A DNA stretch of 18,763 bases from Clostridiaceae bacterium (lineage in GTDB: Bacteria; Bacillota; Clostridia; Oscillospirales; Acutalibacteraceae). The notes beneath the pieces were generated by a model. That model had not been told where the DNA came from and searched no databases. It saw only the letters and a program-made list of their open reading frames with translations. How positions within the stretch are numbered: the first letter of the stretch is position 1; each line of letters begins with the position of its first letter. The stretch spans positions 1-18,763 of the forward strand of contig JAEDEQ010000036.1 in NCBI GenBank assembly GCA_016293225.1, written 5' to 3'. The position numbers and the translations under genes were made by a program. This document shows positions 7,249 through 13,398 of this stretch, piece after piece.

Positions 7249-7761
7249 TTAACCCTTAATGATTTTGACGCATTCCTCTGTTTCATACGGTCTGATGCAG
7301 ACCTTGACAACCTCGCTGCTTGCCGTGGGAATGTTTTTGCCGACATAATCCGCGCGGATAGGCAGCTCGCGGTGACCCCTGTCCACAAGAACGGCAAGCT
7401 GAATTTTTGCAGGTCTGCCGAAGGAGAGGATAGCGTCAATGGCGGCTCTTGCCGTGCGTCCGGTATAGATAACATCATCAACAAGAACAACCGTTTTTCC
7501 GTTCACGTCAAAATCAACCGCGCTTGCGTTGAGCCGGGGCTGATCGGAAAGGGGCGAAAGGTCGTCACGGTAAAGAGTGATGTCCAGGCTGCCCGTTCTG
7601 ACCGCTGCGCCGAGCTTTTCAAGGTTCTTTGCAATGACCTCGCCGAGCTGCTCGCCGCGTCGTTTGATGCCGACAATGCAGAGGTTTTCGGTGGATTCGT
7701 TTTTTTCAATTATCTGGTGCGCAATGCGCATCAGCGCTCTGTCCATTGCAAGAGCGTCCAT
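7249..7761 (-). CDS. pyrR: Bifunctional pyr operon RNA-binding regulator / uracil phosphoribosyltransferase
   Basis: This protein (170 residues from ATG 7761) matches PyrR throughout: SLDITLYRDDLS (58-69), the PRPP loop VVLVDDVIYTGRT (91-103) and VLVDRGHRELPIRADYVGKN (125-143). PyrR binds pyr leader RNA when UMP is high and causes termination; it also has weak uracil phosphoribosyltransferase activity. The gene follows its own attenuator and precedes the uracil permease, a classic autoregulated arrangement. The start is uncertain. The only good ribosome site (AAGGAG, 7791-7786) is 24 bases upstream of ATG 7761. The in-frame codons between encode residues (TEPVV) that continue PyrR homology, but contain no ATG, GTG or TTG. 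An ACG at 7776-7774 would be 9 bases from the ribosome site. Confidence 0.93.
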   Translation of the reverse strand: MDALAMDRALMRIAHQIIEKNESTENLCIVGIKRRGEQLGEVIAKNLEKLGAAVRTGSLDITLYRDDLSPLSDQPRLNASAVDFDVNGKTVVLVDDVIYTGRTARAAIDAILSFGRPAKIQLAVLVDRGHRELPIRADYVGKNIPTASSEVVKVCIRPYETEECVKIIKG

Positions 7762-7785
7762 AACAACGGGTTCCGTTTTCTTTCA

Positions 7786-7791
7786 CTCCTT
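7786..7791 (-). promoter_or_regulatory. Ribosome binding site far from the pyrR ATG
   Basis: AAGGAG on the minus strand lies 24 bases before ATG 7761, but only 9 bases before an in-frame ACG (7776-7774). An in-frame TGA at 7785-7783 rules out any earlier start. This makes the pyrR start genuinely unclear. Confidence 0.5.
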
Positions 7792-7810
7792 TTCACTGCA
7801 CAAAAAGTGC

Positions 7811-7842
7811 AAAAAAAATATCCTGCCCGTGAGAGGCAAGAC
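7811..7842 (-). terminator. Attenuator terminator ahead of pyrR
   Basis: On the minus strand GTCTTGCC (7842-7835) pairs with GGCAGGAT (7827-7820), 8 bp with two wobbles, loop 7 nt. T8 follows after one A (7818-7811). It lies between the promoter and the pyrR ribosome site, the position of a PyrR-controlled terminator. Confidence 0.8.
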
Positions 7843-7919
7843 AAACATAGCTTAAGGCGCAGTAATCCGCGCATTCTATATGAACATCTTGTCGGTCTCA
7901 CTGAACCGCCCTTAAAGAT
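7831..7919 (-). promoter_or_regulatory. PyrR-binding hairpin and antiterminator in the pyrR leader
   Basis: Lower stem ATCTT/AAGAT (7919-7915 with 7890-7886), a purine-rich internal loop, upper stem CGGT/ACCG (7908-7905 with 7896-7893) and the loop TCAGTGAG match the known layout of PyrR-binding loops, whose conserved loop is of the form CNGNGAG. GTGAGA and CAAGA from its 3' side (about 7902-7887) can alternatively pair with TCTTG and TCTCAC of the terminator (about 7841-7829). This makes the antiterminator. High UMP-bound PyrR would stabilise the hairpin and allow termination. Confidence 0.8.
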
Positions 7920-7930
7920 TTGTTTTTCAA

Positions 7931-7959
7931 ACTATATCACAGGCAGGAGAAAAAGTAAA
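7931..7959 (-). promoter_or_regulatory. Probable promoter of the pyrR operon
   Basis: TATAGT (7936-7931) preceded by TG three bases upstream (an extended -10-like context) and TTTACT (7959-7954) at 17 bp. Initiation near 7925 would place the entire PyrR-binding hairpin at the 5' end of the RNA. Confidence 0.55.
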
Positions 7960-8094
7960 GGGGTAAAAGCAAAATAGTGTATTTTTGTTGAAAACCGTCA
8001 AGGCAGACTGTCAGCCGGGAAAATAATATTGTTGAGTTTTGCTTAATAAAAGTAAAAAGGAAACAAACAGGCAAATGTAATCAAATTTGTCAGC
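7960..8094. other. Intergenic AT-rich stretch without recognisable features
   Basis: Between the pyrR promoter and the terminator of the EF-G-like gene I see no gene, RNA or repeat. Small dyads here are no better than expected in AT-rich sequence. Confidence 0.5.
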
Positions 8095-8130
8095 AAAAAA
8101 TCAAAGAGCCGCCTTTGCAGACAGCTCCTT
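8095..8130 (-). terminator. Intrinsic terminator of the EF-G-like gene
   Basis: On the minus strand GAGCTGTC (8127-8120) pairs with GGCGGCTC (8113-8106) around TGCAAA; three further A/G-U pairs extend the stem. T6 follows at 8100-8095. Confidence 0.75.
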
Positions 8131-8170
8131 GAAATGTGTTTGTTTATGTGAAAACAAGAATACTGGTTTA

Positions 8171-10240
8171 TCAGTCGTCGGCTTCGGCCTTTGCTTCGTC
8201 AATAACTTTCTGCGCAACGTTTCCGGGAGCGTCCTCATAGCGCGCAAAGGTGAGGGAGAAGTGACCTCTGCCGGCGGTTACGGAACGCAGGGTGGTTGCA
8301 AAGTTGCCCATTTCTGCCATCGGGACCTCGGCAACAAGCTCCTGCATCTTCGGCTCGTCTGCCGCACCCATACCGAGAACACGGCCGCGGCGCTTGGTGA
8401 TGTCGCCCATAATGTCGCCGAGATTTGCGTCGGGAACATAGGCCTTGAGCTCACCGATAGGCTCAAGAATTACGGGATTAGCCTGAGCCATACCGTTTTT
8501 ATATGCAATTTTTGCGGCGGTACGGAACGCCATATCGTTTGAGTCAACGGGGTGATAAGAACCGTCATAGAGAACAGCCTTGAGTCCGACCATCGGGTAG
8601 CCGGCAAGCGGTCCTTTGAGGATAGCCTCCTGAAGACCCTTTTCAACCGCCGGGAAGTAGTTCTTCGGAACGGAACCGCCGACAACCTCCGTTTCAAAAA
8701 TCAGCTCGTCGCCGTCATGCGGCTCAAAGCGGATCCAAACGTCTCCGAACTGGCCGGATCCGCCGGACTGCTTCTTGTGGCGGCCCTGAACCTGGCAGCT
8801 CTTGCGGATTGTTTCTCTGTATGCAACGCGCGGAATCTTGAGGTCAATTTCAACGCCGAACTTTGACTTGAGCTTTGCAAGAACGATGTCGAGGTGCTGC
8901 TCTCCGAGACCGGAAAGGATCATCTCCCTTGTTTCCTCGTTGTTTGAGAAAACAACGGTCGGGTCTTCGCCCATAATTCTGCGCAGACCTGCGGCGACCT
9001 TATCCTCCTCGCCCTTTTTCTTGACCACGATAGCCATTGAAAGCGAGGGCGCCGGGAAGTCAACGCCGGGAAGTCTGATAATGTCTTTAGCGTTGCAGAT
9101 AGTGTCGCCCGTTGCAAGACCGGAAAGCTTTGTAATAACGCCTATATCGCCTGCGGTGATGGCGGAAATATCCTCCTGCTTGCTGCCCCTGACGGAGATG
9201 AGCTTGCCCATTCTCTCGCTTTCGCCGGTTCTTGCGTTGTATGCCGGAACTTCGGCGGTAATTTTTCCGGAAATAACCTTTACATAGGACATTTTTCCGA
9301 CAAACGGGTCAGCAACGGTCTTGAAGCAGATTGCTGCAAGCGGTCCGTTCGGATCGCACTTGACCTCAACCTCGTCTCCGCTGTCATTTTCGCCCTTTTC
9401 GGCTCCTGCCTGTGCAGGCGAGGGAGCGGAGAAAACTATAGCGTCCAGAAGAAGGTCAACGCCGTCAAGGGTTGTTCCCGAGCAGGCGTATACGGGATAG
9501 ATTTCGCCCTGCTCAACACCCTTGGTAAGGCCGTTGATAATCTCCTCCTTGGTAAGCTCCTCGCCGTCGAAGAACTTCATCATGAGGTCATCGTCAACCG
9601 AAGCCACAGCCTCCATGAGCACGTCTCTCATCTCGCCGAGATGGGGATCGTCCGGAACGTCGATAACGGTGGACTTGCCGTTTGAATATTTGAACGCCTT
9701 GTTGCTGCAAAGGTTGACATAGGACTCAACCTTTCCGTTCACCATGTGGGGAATGACAACCGGGCAAAGCTTTGAGCCGACCTCCTGCTTGAGCGCCTCA
9801 AAGGTTTTGAAAAAGTCTCTGTTTTCGGCGTCAATTTTGGTGATTGCAAAGAATTTTGCAATGCCTCTTTTGTCGGCGGCCTTGATAGCCTTTTCCGCGC
9901 CGACGTCGAAATCCGAGCCTGCGGAGGTAACAATAAGGGCGCACTCCGCGGCGCGCATAGCCTCGTAAACGCCGCCCTCGAAATCGAATTTACCGGGAGC
10001 GTCAAGAAGGTTAATTTTTGTGTCTCTCCACTCAAGGGGAGCAAACGCCGTTGAAAGAGAGCACTGACGCTTTTTTTCTTCGGGGTCAAAGTCCATTACC
10101 GTGTTTCCGTCGCTGACCTTGCCGAGTCTGTCGGTTGCCTTTGCAAGGAAGAGCATAGCCTCGGCGAGGGTGGTCTTACCCTTTCCGGTGTGGCCGGCAA
10201 TGGCGATATTTCTGATATTTTTTGCGTCGTAAGATTTCAT
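8171..10240 (-). CDS. EF-G-like translational GTPase paralogue (not canonical FusA)
   Basis: This 689-residue protein has the five-domain layout and length of elongation factor G: a GTPase domain (about 8-270), domain II, then domains III-V from about 400. It belongs to the divergent EF-G-like group present beside canonical fusA in many bacteria, and its role is not established. G1 is GHTGKGKT (16-23). G3 is DAPGKFDF (80-87), with Lys where ribosome-stimulated GTPases keep the catalytic His. G4 is TKID (134-137) in place of NKxD. The switch I region lacks the usual RGITI and reads KKRQCSL. ATG 10240 is chosen because AGGAGG is 7 bases upstream; an earlier in-frame codon at 10306 would begin inside the structured leader. 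It is a single-gene unit with its own promoter and terminator. Confidence 0.88.
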   Translation of the reverse strand: MKSYDAKNIRNIAIAGHTGKGKTTLAEAMLFLAKATDRLGKVSDGNTVMDFDPEEKKRQCSLSTAFAPLEWRDTKINLLDAPGKFDFEGGVYEAMRAAECALIVTSAGSDFDVGAEKAIKAADKRGIAKFFAITKIDAENRDFFKTFEALKQEVGSKLCPVVIPHMVNGKVESYVNLCSNKAFKYSNGKSTVIDVPDDPHLGEMRDVLMEAVASVDDDLMMKFFDGEELTKEEIINGLTKGVEQGEIYPVYACSGTTLDGVDLLLDAIVFSAPSPAQAGAEKGENDSGDEVEVKCDPNGPLAAICFKTVADPFVGKMSYVKVISGKITAEVPAYNARTGESERMGKLISVRGSKQEDISAITAGDIGVITKLSGLATGDTICNAKDIIRLPGVDFPAPSLSMAIVVKKKGEEDKVAAGLRRIMGEDPTVVFSNNEETREMILSGLGEQHLDIVLAKLKSKFGVEIDLKIPRVAYRETIRKSCQVQGRHKKQSGGSGQFGDVWIRFEPHDGDELIFETEVVGGSVPKNYFPAVEKGLQEAILKGPLAGYPMVGLKAVLYDGSYHPVDSNDMAFRTAAKIAYKNGMAQANPVILEPIGELKAYVPDANLGDIMGDITKRRGRVLGMGAADEPKMQELVAEVPMAEMGNFATTLRSVTAGRGHFSLTFARYEDAPGNVAQKVIDEAKAEADD

Positions 10241-10266
10241 ACAATAACCTCCTTGAACCGCGGACG

Positions 10267-10327
10267 CCGGGGAAACGACAGGCCCCGGAGCGCGATCCGT
10301 TTTCACGGCGGAGATAAAATTTCCGCC
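10267..10327 (-). promoter_or_regulatory. Two hairpins in the leader of the EF-G-like gene
   Basis: GGCGGA (10307-10312) with TCCGCC (10322-10327) and CCGGGG (10267-10272) with CCCCGG (10283-10288) form two GC-rich 6-bp stems in the roughly 130-nt leader. The second is close to the ribosome site at 10253-10247. They contrast with the AT-rich DNA upstream. A role in translation control is possible but unproven. Confidence 0.4.
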
Positions 10328-10373
10328 TTTATGTTAGTCACTCAAATATCAAATACTTGAAGTTAACAGATTT

Positions 10374-10402
10374 ATTTTATCATATAGTGACCAAAAGTTC
10401 AA
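10374..10402 (-). promoter_or_regulatory. Promoter of the EF-G-like gene
   Basis: TTGAAC (10402-10397) and TAAAAT (10379-10374) are separated by 17 bp on the minus strand. Start expected near 10367. Confidence 0.7.
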
Positions 10403-10475
10403 ACTTATTTATAACTAATTTTGTGCATTAATTTTTGTTCACTGTGCATAATTTCTTATAAAAAATGAAGACAAA
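10403..10475. other. AT-rich intergenic stretch with no assigned feature
   Basis: Part of the 312-base gap between the EF-G-like gene and the dehydrogenase. Nothing beyond AT-rich sequence is recognised here. Confidence 0.4.
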
Positions 10476-10507
10476 TTTTGCGCTTCTTCATCACGAAGAC
10501 CGCAAAA
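10476..10507 (-). other. Secondary hairpin behind the dehydrogenase terminator
   Basis: TTTTGCG (10476-10482) and CGCAAAA (10501-10507), with an inner TCTTC/GAAGA pair, form a 12-bp bulged stem. Its right arm adjoins the main terminator. It may be a back-up 3' structure; there is no clean U-run. Confidence 0.35.
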
Positions 10508-10510
10508 AAC

Positions 10511-10537
10511 AAAAAAAGGCTCCCGAAGAAGCCTTTT
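10511..10537 (-). terminator. Intrinsic terminator of the short-chain dehydrogenase gene
   Basis: On the minus strand AAAAGGCTTC (10537-10528) and GGAGCCTTTT (10523-10514) pair around a TTCG tetraloop, and the T-run continues to 10511. Confidence 0.85.
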
Positions 10538-10552
10538 GACTTTTTGTCCCAT

Positions 10553-11326
10553 TCAGCCGCAGGCGGAAAAGCCGCCGTCAACAACTATTGACGTTCCGGT
10601 AACATAATCTGAAAGCGGCGAGGAAAGGAAAAGCACGGAGCCCACAATATCCTCAGGCTTTGCGAGTCTCTTTTGTGCAACCCTTGCGGTCATATATTTC
10701 ATCCAGCGTTCGTCCTTGAGCTGAGCGGCAATGAGCGGGGTTTCAACAAAGCCGGGGCAAACGCAGTTGACCTGAACGCCGAAGCGCGCCCATTCGCCGG
10801 CAAGCGACTTTGTAAGCTGCAAAACCGCGCCCTTGCTTGCGCTGTATGCCGCCGCTGACGGAACGGCAACAAATGCGCTCAGCGACGACATGAAAATGAC
10901 CTTGCCGCCCCTTTTCCTGTTCCAGAAGCGATTGAAAACACGCTGAGTGAAAAAGAACTGGCCGGTCAGATTGATGTCGAGCACTCTGCTCCAATCCGCG
11001 CGTGTTTCAAATATACTGTAAACATCGTGTGCAATACCTGCGTTGTTAACCAGCACGTCTATTGAGCCGAAAGCCTTTTCCGCCGCAGCAAGGGCGTTTT
11101 CAATGTCCTCTTCCTTTGTAACATCGCAGACCGCATAGGCAACCTTTGCGCCGGGGTAGCTTTCCTCAAGGGTGCGGCAGGCTTTTGCAAGCACATTTTC
11201 GTCAAGGTCGCAGAGGAAAACCGCCGCGCCGTTTTCAAGGAAGCCTTTTGCACATTCAAGCCCTATTCCGCCGGCAGCGCCGGTGATGAGGACGTTTTTT
11301 CCGTTCAATCCAAGCGAGTATTTCAT
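10553..11326 (-). CDS. Short-chain dehydrogenase/reductase (classical SDR)
   Basis: A 257-residue classical SDR. The Rossmann motif is TGAAGGIG (15-22), Asp40 at the end of the second strand points to NAD(H) preference, and NNAG is at 94-97. The catalytic set Asn119, Ser148, Tyr161 and Lys165 (YSASK) is complete. The end DYVTGTSIVVDGGFSACG is usual for sugar-acid, polyol and 3-oxoacyl reductase-like members. The substrate cannot be read from sequence; gluconate 5-dehydrogenase-like or polyol dehydrogenase activity is plausible. The start at 11326 is supported by GGAG 8 bases upstream; an ATG at 11347 has no ribosome site. It has its own promoter, terminator and a dyad next to the -35 box, so regulation separate from the upstream transporter genes is likely. 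Confidence 0.88.
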   Translation of the reverse strand: MKYSLGLNGKNVLITGAAGGIGLECAKGFLENGAAVFLCDLDENVLAKACRTLEESYPGAKVAYAVCDVTKEEDIENALAAAEKAFGSIDVLVNNAGIAHDVYSIFETRADWSRVLDINLTGQFFFTQRVFNRFWNRKRGGKVIFMSSLSAFVAVPSAAAYSASKGAVLQLTKSLAGEWARFGVQVNCVCPGFVETPLIAAQLKDERWMKYMTARVAQKRLAKPEDIVGSVLFLSSPLSDYVTGTSIVVDGGFSACG

Positions 11327-11358
11327 ATTCACTTCTCCCGTATTCATAATTTGTTAAC

Positions 11359-11387
11359 ATTATAACACGCACCGTTGGTATATTCAA
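11359..11387 (-). promoter_or_regulatory. Promoter of the short-chain dehydrogenase gene
   Basis: TTGAAT (11387-11382), a 17-bp spacer and a perfect TATAAT (11364-11359). Initiation near 11352. Confidence 0.75.
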
Positions 11388-11413
11388 GTTACATTTGATG
11401 TGTTTACTGTAAC
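11388..11413. promoter_or_regulatory. Possible operator dyad next to the dehydrogenase promoter
   Basis: GTTACA (11388-11393) and TGTAAC (11408-11413) form a 6-bp inverted repeat with a 14-bp spacer, touching the -35 box. The position fits an activator site. It lacks a U-run, so it is not a good terminator for the transporter gene upstream. Confidence 0.4.
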
Positions 11414-11443
11414 AATTTCGCTCGTTTTGCCGTCCGGCCGTTA

Positions 11444-13303
11444 TCAGTCGGCGTTTTCCTCCTCAATTTTGTCAACAATCTCCTGCGGAATGGCCTCGCC
11501 GTGCTTAACAAAGAGAATGCAGAACATACAAAGCAAAAATGCAATCGGACAGTAGTAGAACAGCGACATATACGTTCCGCTGACCATTGCAACAAAACCG
11601 TATACAATCGGTGAGGCAATCTGCGCCGAGAAGGTTGCGGTGTAGTAATAGCCGGTGAAGGTTCCGACCTTTTCAAGTCCGCCGATTTCAAGAACAAGCG
11701 GCAGAGTGTTGACGGTGATGAACATATTCGCCGCACCGCCGAGAATGAGCACCGGGAAAATCAGCACGCCGAGAATTTTGACAACGCCGTCAACCGCTCC
11801 CATAATGTTTTCCATTGCGGCTGCGTAATCGCCGTCGGCAACATCTTTTCCGAGAATTTCACGGCTTGTTGTAATCAGCGATTCGTGGCTGTAGGCGCCG
11901 TTTGTGCTTTCCCTGAGCGAGGCGTCAACCTCGGCATAGGGGCTGCTCTCACCAGGAGCCTTGAGGTATTCAACGTAGCCGGCAAGGTCAAGCATTGTGT
12001 AAGTGAGCCCCTCGTCCTTTTCGGCGGCCTTTTTGTTTGCGGTGTTGATGTCGTTCATTGCAGACTCAATGTTTGCATAAACCTTGTTTGCGGCAACATA
12101 CTTTCCGCTTGAAAGCCCGTCCGAGGCAAGCATTACGGTGAACACACCGAAGAAAACAACAAAAACCGCAAGGAACGTGCAAAGACCTGCCATAATGGTC
12201 TTTTTCCTGCCCCACTTTGTGCCGAGCTTTCCGGCAGGAATGGCCGCCGCTCCGGCGCAAAGGCCAAAGATTGCCATAAGTATGGTTGCCTTTGCCGTTT
12301 TAAGGTGAAGAATCTCCGCAGCAAAGAGCGAGAAGAACGTTGTGATGGCGTTTGCCGCGCAGAAAAGGAAGAACAGCGAGAAGAGCATGAAAACAAGGCT
12401 CTTGCGTTCGGCTTTTGTAAGCTTCTGCTTTTTGCGCTCCTCTTTTTCGGCTTTCTTTGCCGCCTTTTCGGCTGCTCTTTTTGCCTTTGCGTCAAGCATC
12501 TGGTTTTTGTCAGCTTTGATTTTAATGCTTGTGTCCTCTTCCTTAACAAAGAACAAAAGAACAAGCGAGCCGATAACCATGACAAAGGAGCCGATGATGA
12601 AAACAATCGGGAAGGTCTGCGCCTCGTCCGTGTACTGACCGAACAGGGCAACATAGATAAAGCTTGCAATCGTTCCTGCAACCATGCCGATAAGGCTGCC
12701 GACGGAGCCGGTGAGGTTAATAACCGCGTTGCCCTCCGAGCGCAGCTCCGGCGGTGTAAGGTCGGGCATTAGCGCAACAACGGGAGCGCGCCAGAGCGAC
12801 ATTACAAAAACAAAAAGAATAATTATCACCATTGTTGCGGCAACGCTGTTCGTTTTTAGTGCAACAATGGGAATGAGAGCAAACAGAACCGCGGAAATCG
12901 GCGCGCCCGTAACAATGAACGGACGGCGTTTGCCGAGCTTTGAATGGCAGCGGTCGGAAAGCTTTCCGAAAGTGGGCTGGAAAATAACGCCGAAAATATT
13001 ATCGAACGTCATGATGATACCGATGAACAGCGGAACAAGGGTAATGCTTGCGCCGAAGCCGACGTCTTCGCCCTGCGCTCTTGCAAGGTTTGCGAGCCAC
13101 GGCAGCGCCTCGTTGAGCTTTGCGCTCAGATTCGTAACAAAATCTGACGTGGAAAGCAGCCGGTTGAGGATTTTTGTAACATAGGGGTCATAGATAGCCC
13201 ACGCAATGGACGAAGCCATGAAGCCGAAGCCGGTCAGAATGGTCAGCTTGTAATTGAGCTTTTGCTTTTTCGGCGCGTCGGCCGTTTTGGTTTTTTCTGC
13301 CAT
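11444..13303 (-). CDS. MFS transporter, SLC45/GPH-like, with an outward insertion between TM9 and TM10
   Basis: This 619-residue integral membrane protein is a 12-helix major facilitator. The loop between helices 2 and 3, LSDRCHSKLGKRRPFI (115-130), resembles the sucrose/glycoside-type (SLC45/GPH) transporters. A sugar or glycoside symporter is therefore the best guess; the substrate is unknown. Approximate helices: 20-40, 85-110, 130-150, 155-178, 197-222, 232-253, 303-327, 338-356, 370-394, 509-535, 548-575, 578-600. The central cytoplasmic linker (257-300) is very Lys/Glu/Ala-rich. Residues about 395-508 form a soluble insertion that should face outside, absent from ordinary members. The start is preceded by GGAG at 8 bases. 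It lies 95 bases after its paralogue, with a perfect hairpin between. Confidence 0.85.
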   Translation of the reverse strand: MAEKTKTADAPKKQKLNYKLTILTGFGFMASSIAWAIYDPYVTKILNRLLSTSDFVTNLSAKLNEALPWLANLARAQGEDVGFGASITLVPLFIGIIMTFDNIFGVIFQPTFGKLSDRCHSKLGKRRPFIVTGAPISAVLFALIPIVALKTNSVAATMVIIILFVFVMSLWRAPVVALMPDLTPPELRSEGNAVINLTGSVGSLIGMVAGTIASFIYVALFGQYTDEAQTFPIVFIIGSFVMVIGSLVLLFFVKEEDTSIKIKADKNQMLDAKAKRAAEKAAKKAEKEERKKQKLTKAERKSLVFMLFSLFFLFCAANAITTFFSLFAAEILHLKTAKATILMAIFGLCAGAAAIPAGKLGTKWGRKKTIMAGLCTFLAVFVVFFGVFTVMLASDGLSSGKYVAANKVYANIESAMNDINTANKKAAEKDEGLTYTMLDLAGYVEYLKAPGESSPYAEVDASLRESTNGAYSHESLITTSREILGKDVADGDYAAAMENIMGAVDGVVKILGVLIFPVLILGGAANMFITVNTLPLVLEIGGLEKVGTFTGYYYTATFSAQIASPIVYGFVAMVSGTYMSLFYYCPIAFLLCMFCILFVKHGEAIPQEIVDKIEEENAD

Positions 13304-13339
13304 ATTCTTTTCTCCTTTCGGGTTTTGTCAAGAGCAAAC

Positions 13340-13367
13340 CGCACGGCTGCAAAGCGGCAGCCGTGCG
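13340..13367 (-). other. Intercistronic hairpin between the two transporter genes
   Basis: CGCACGGCTGC (13340-13350) and GCAGCCGTGCG (13357-13367) make a perfect 11-bp GC-rich stem with a 6-nt loop. On the transcribed strand the tail GTTTGCTC is poor in U, so it is a partial terminator or an RNA-stabilising processing site rather than a full stop. Confidence 0.6.
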
Positions 13368-13398
13368 ATAATTTCTGCATTAATCAGCCGTACGGTTA

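Noticed and set aside
7246..7977. 243-codon plus-strand frame across pyrR and its leader
   Set aside because: It lies opposite PyrR and crosses the attenuator; no ribosome site or homology pattern. It is a consequence of codon composition.
11414..11443. Intrinsic terminator directly after the transporter operon
   Set aside because: Only a 4-bp GCCG/CGGC-type dyad without a U-run is seen, so no terminator is claimed.
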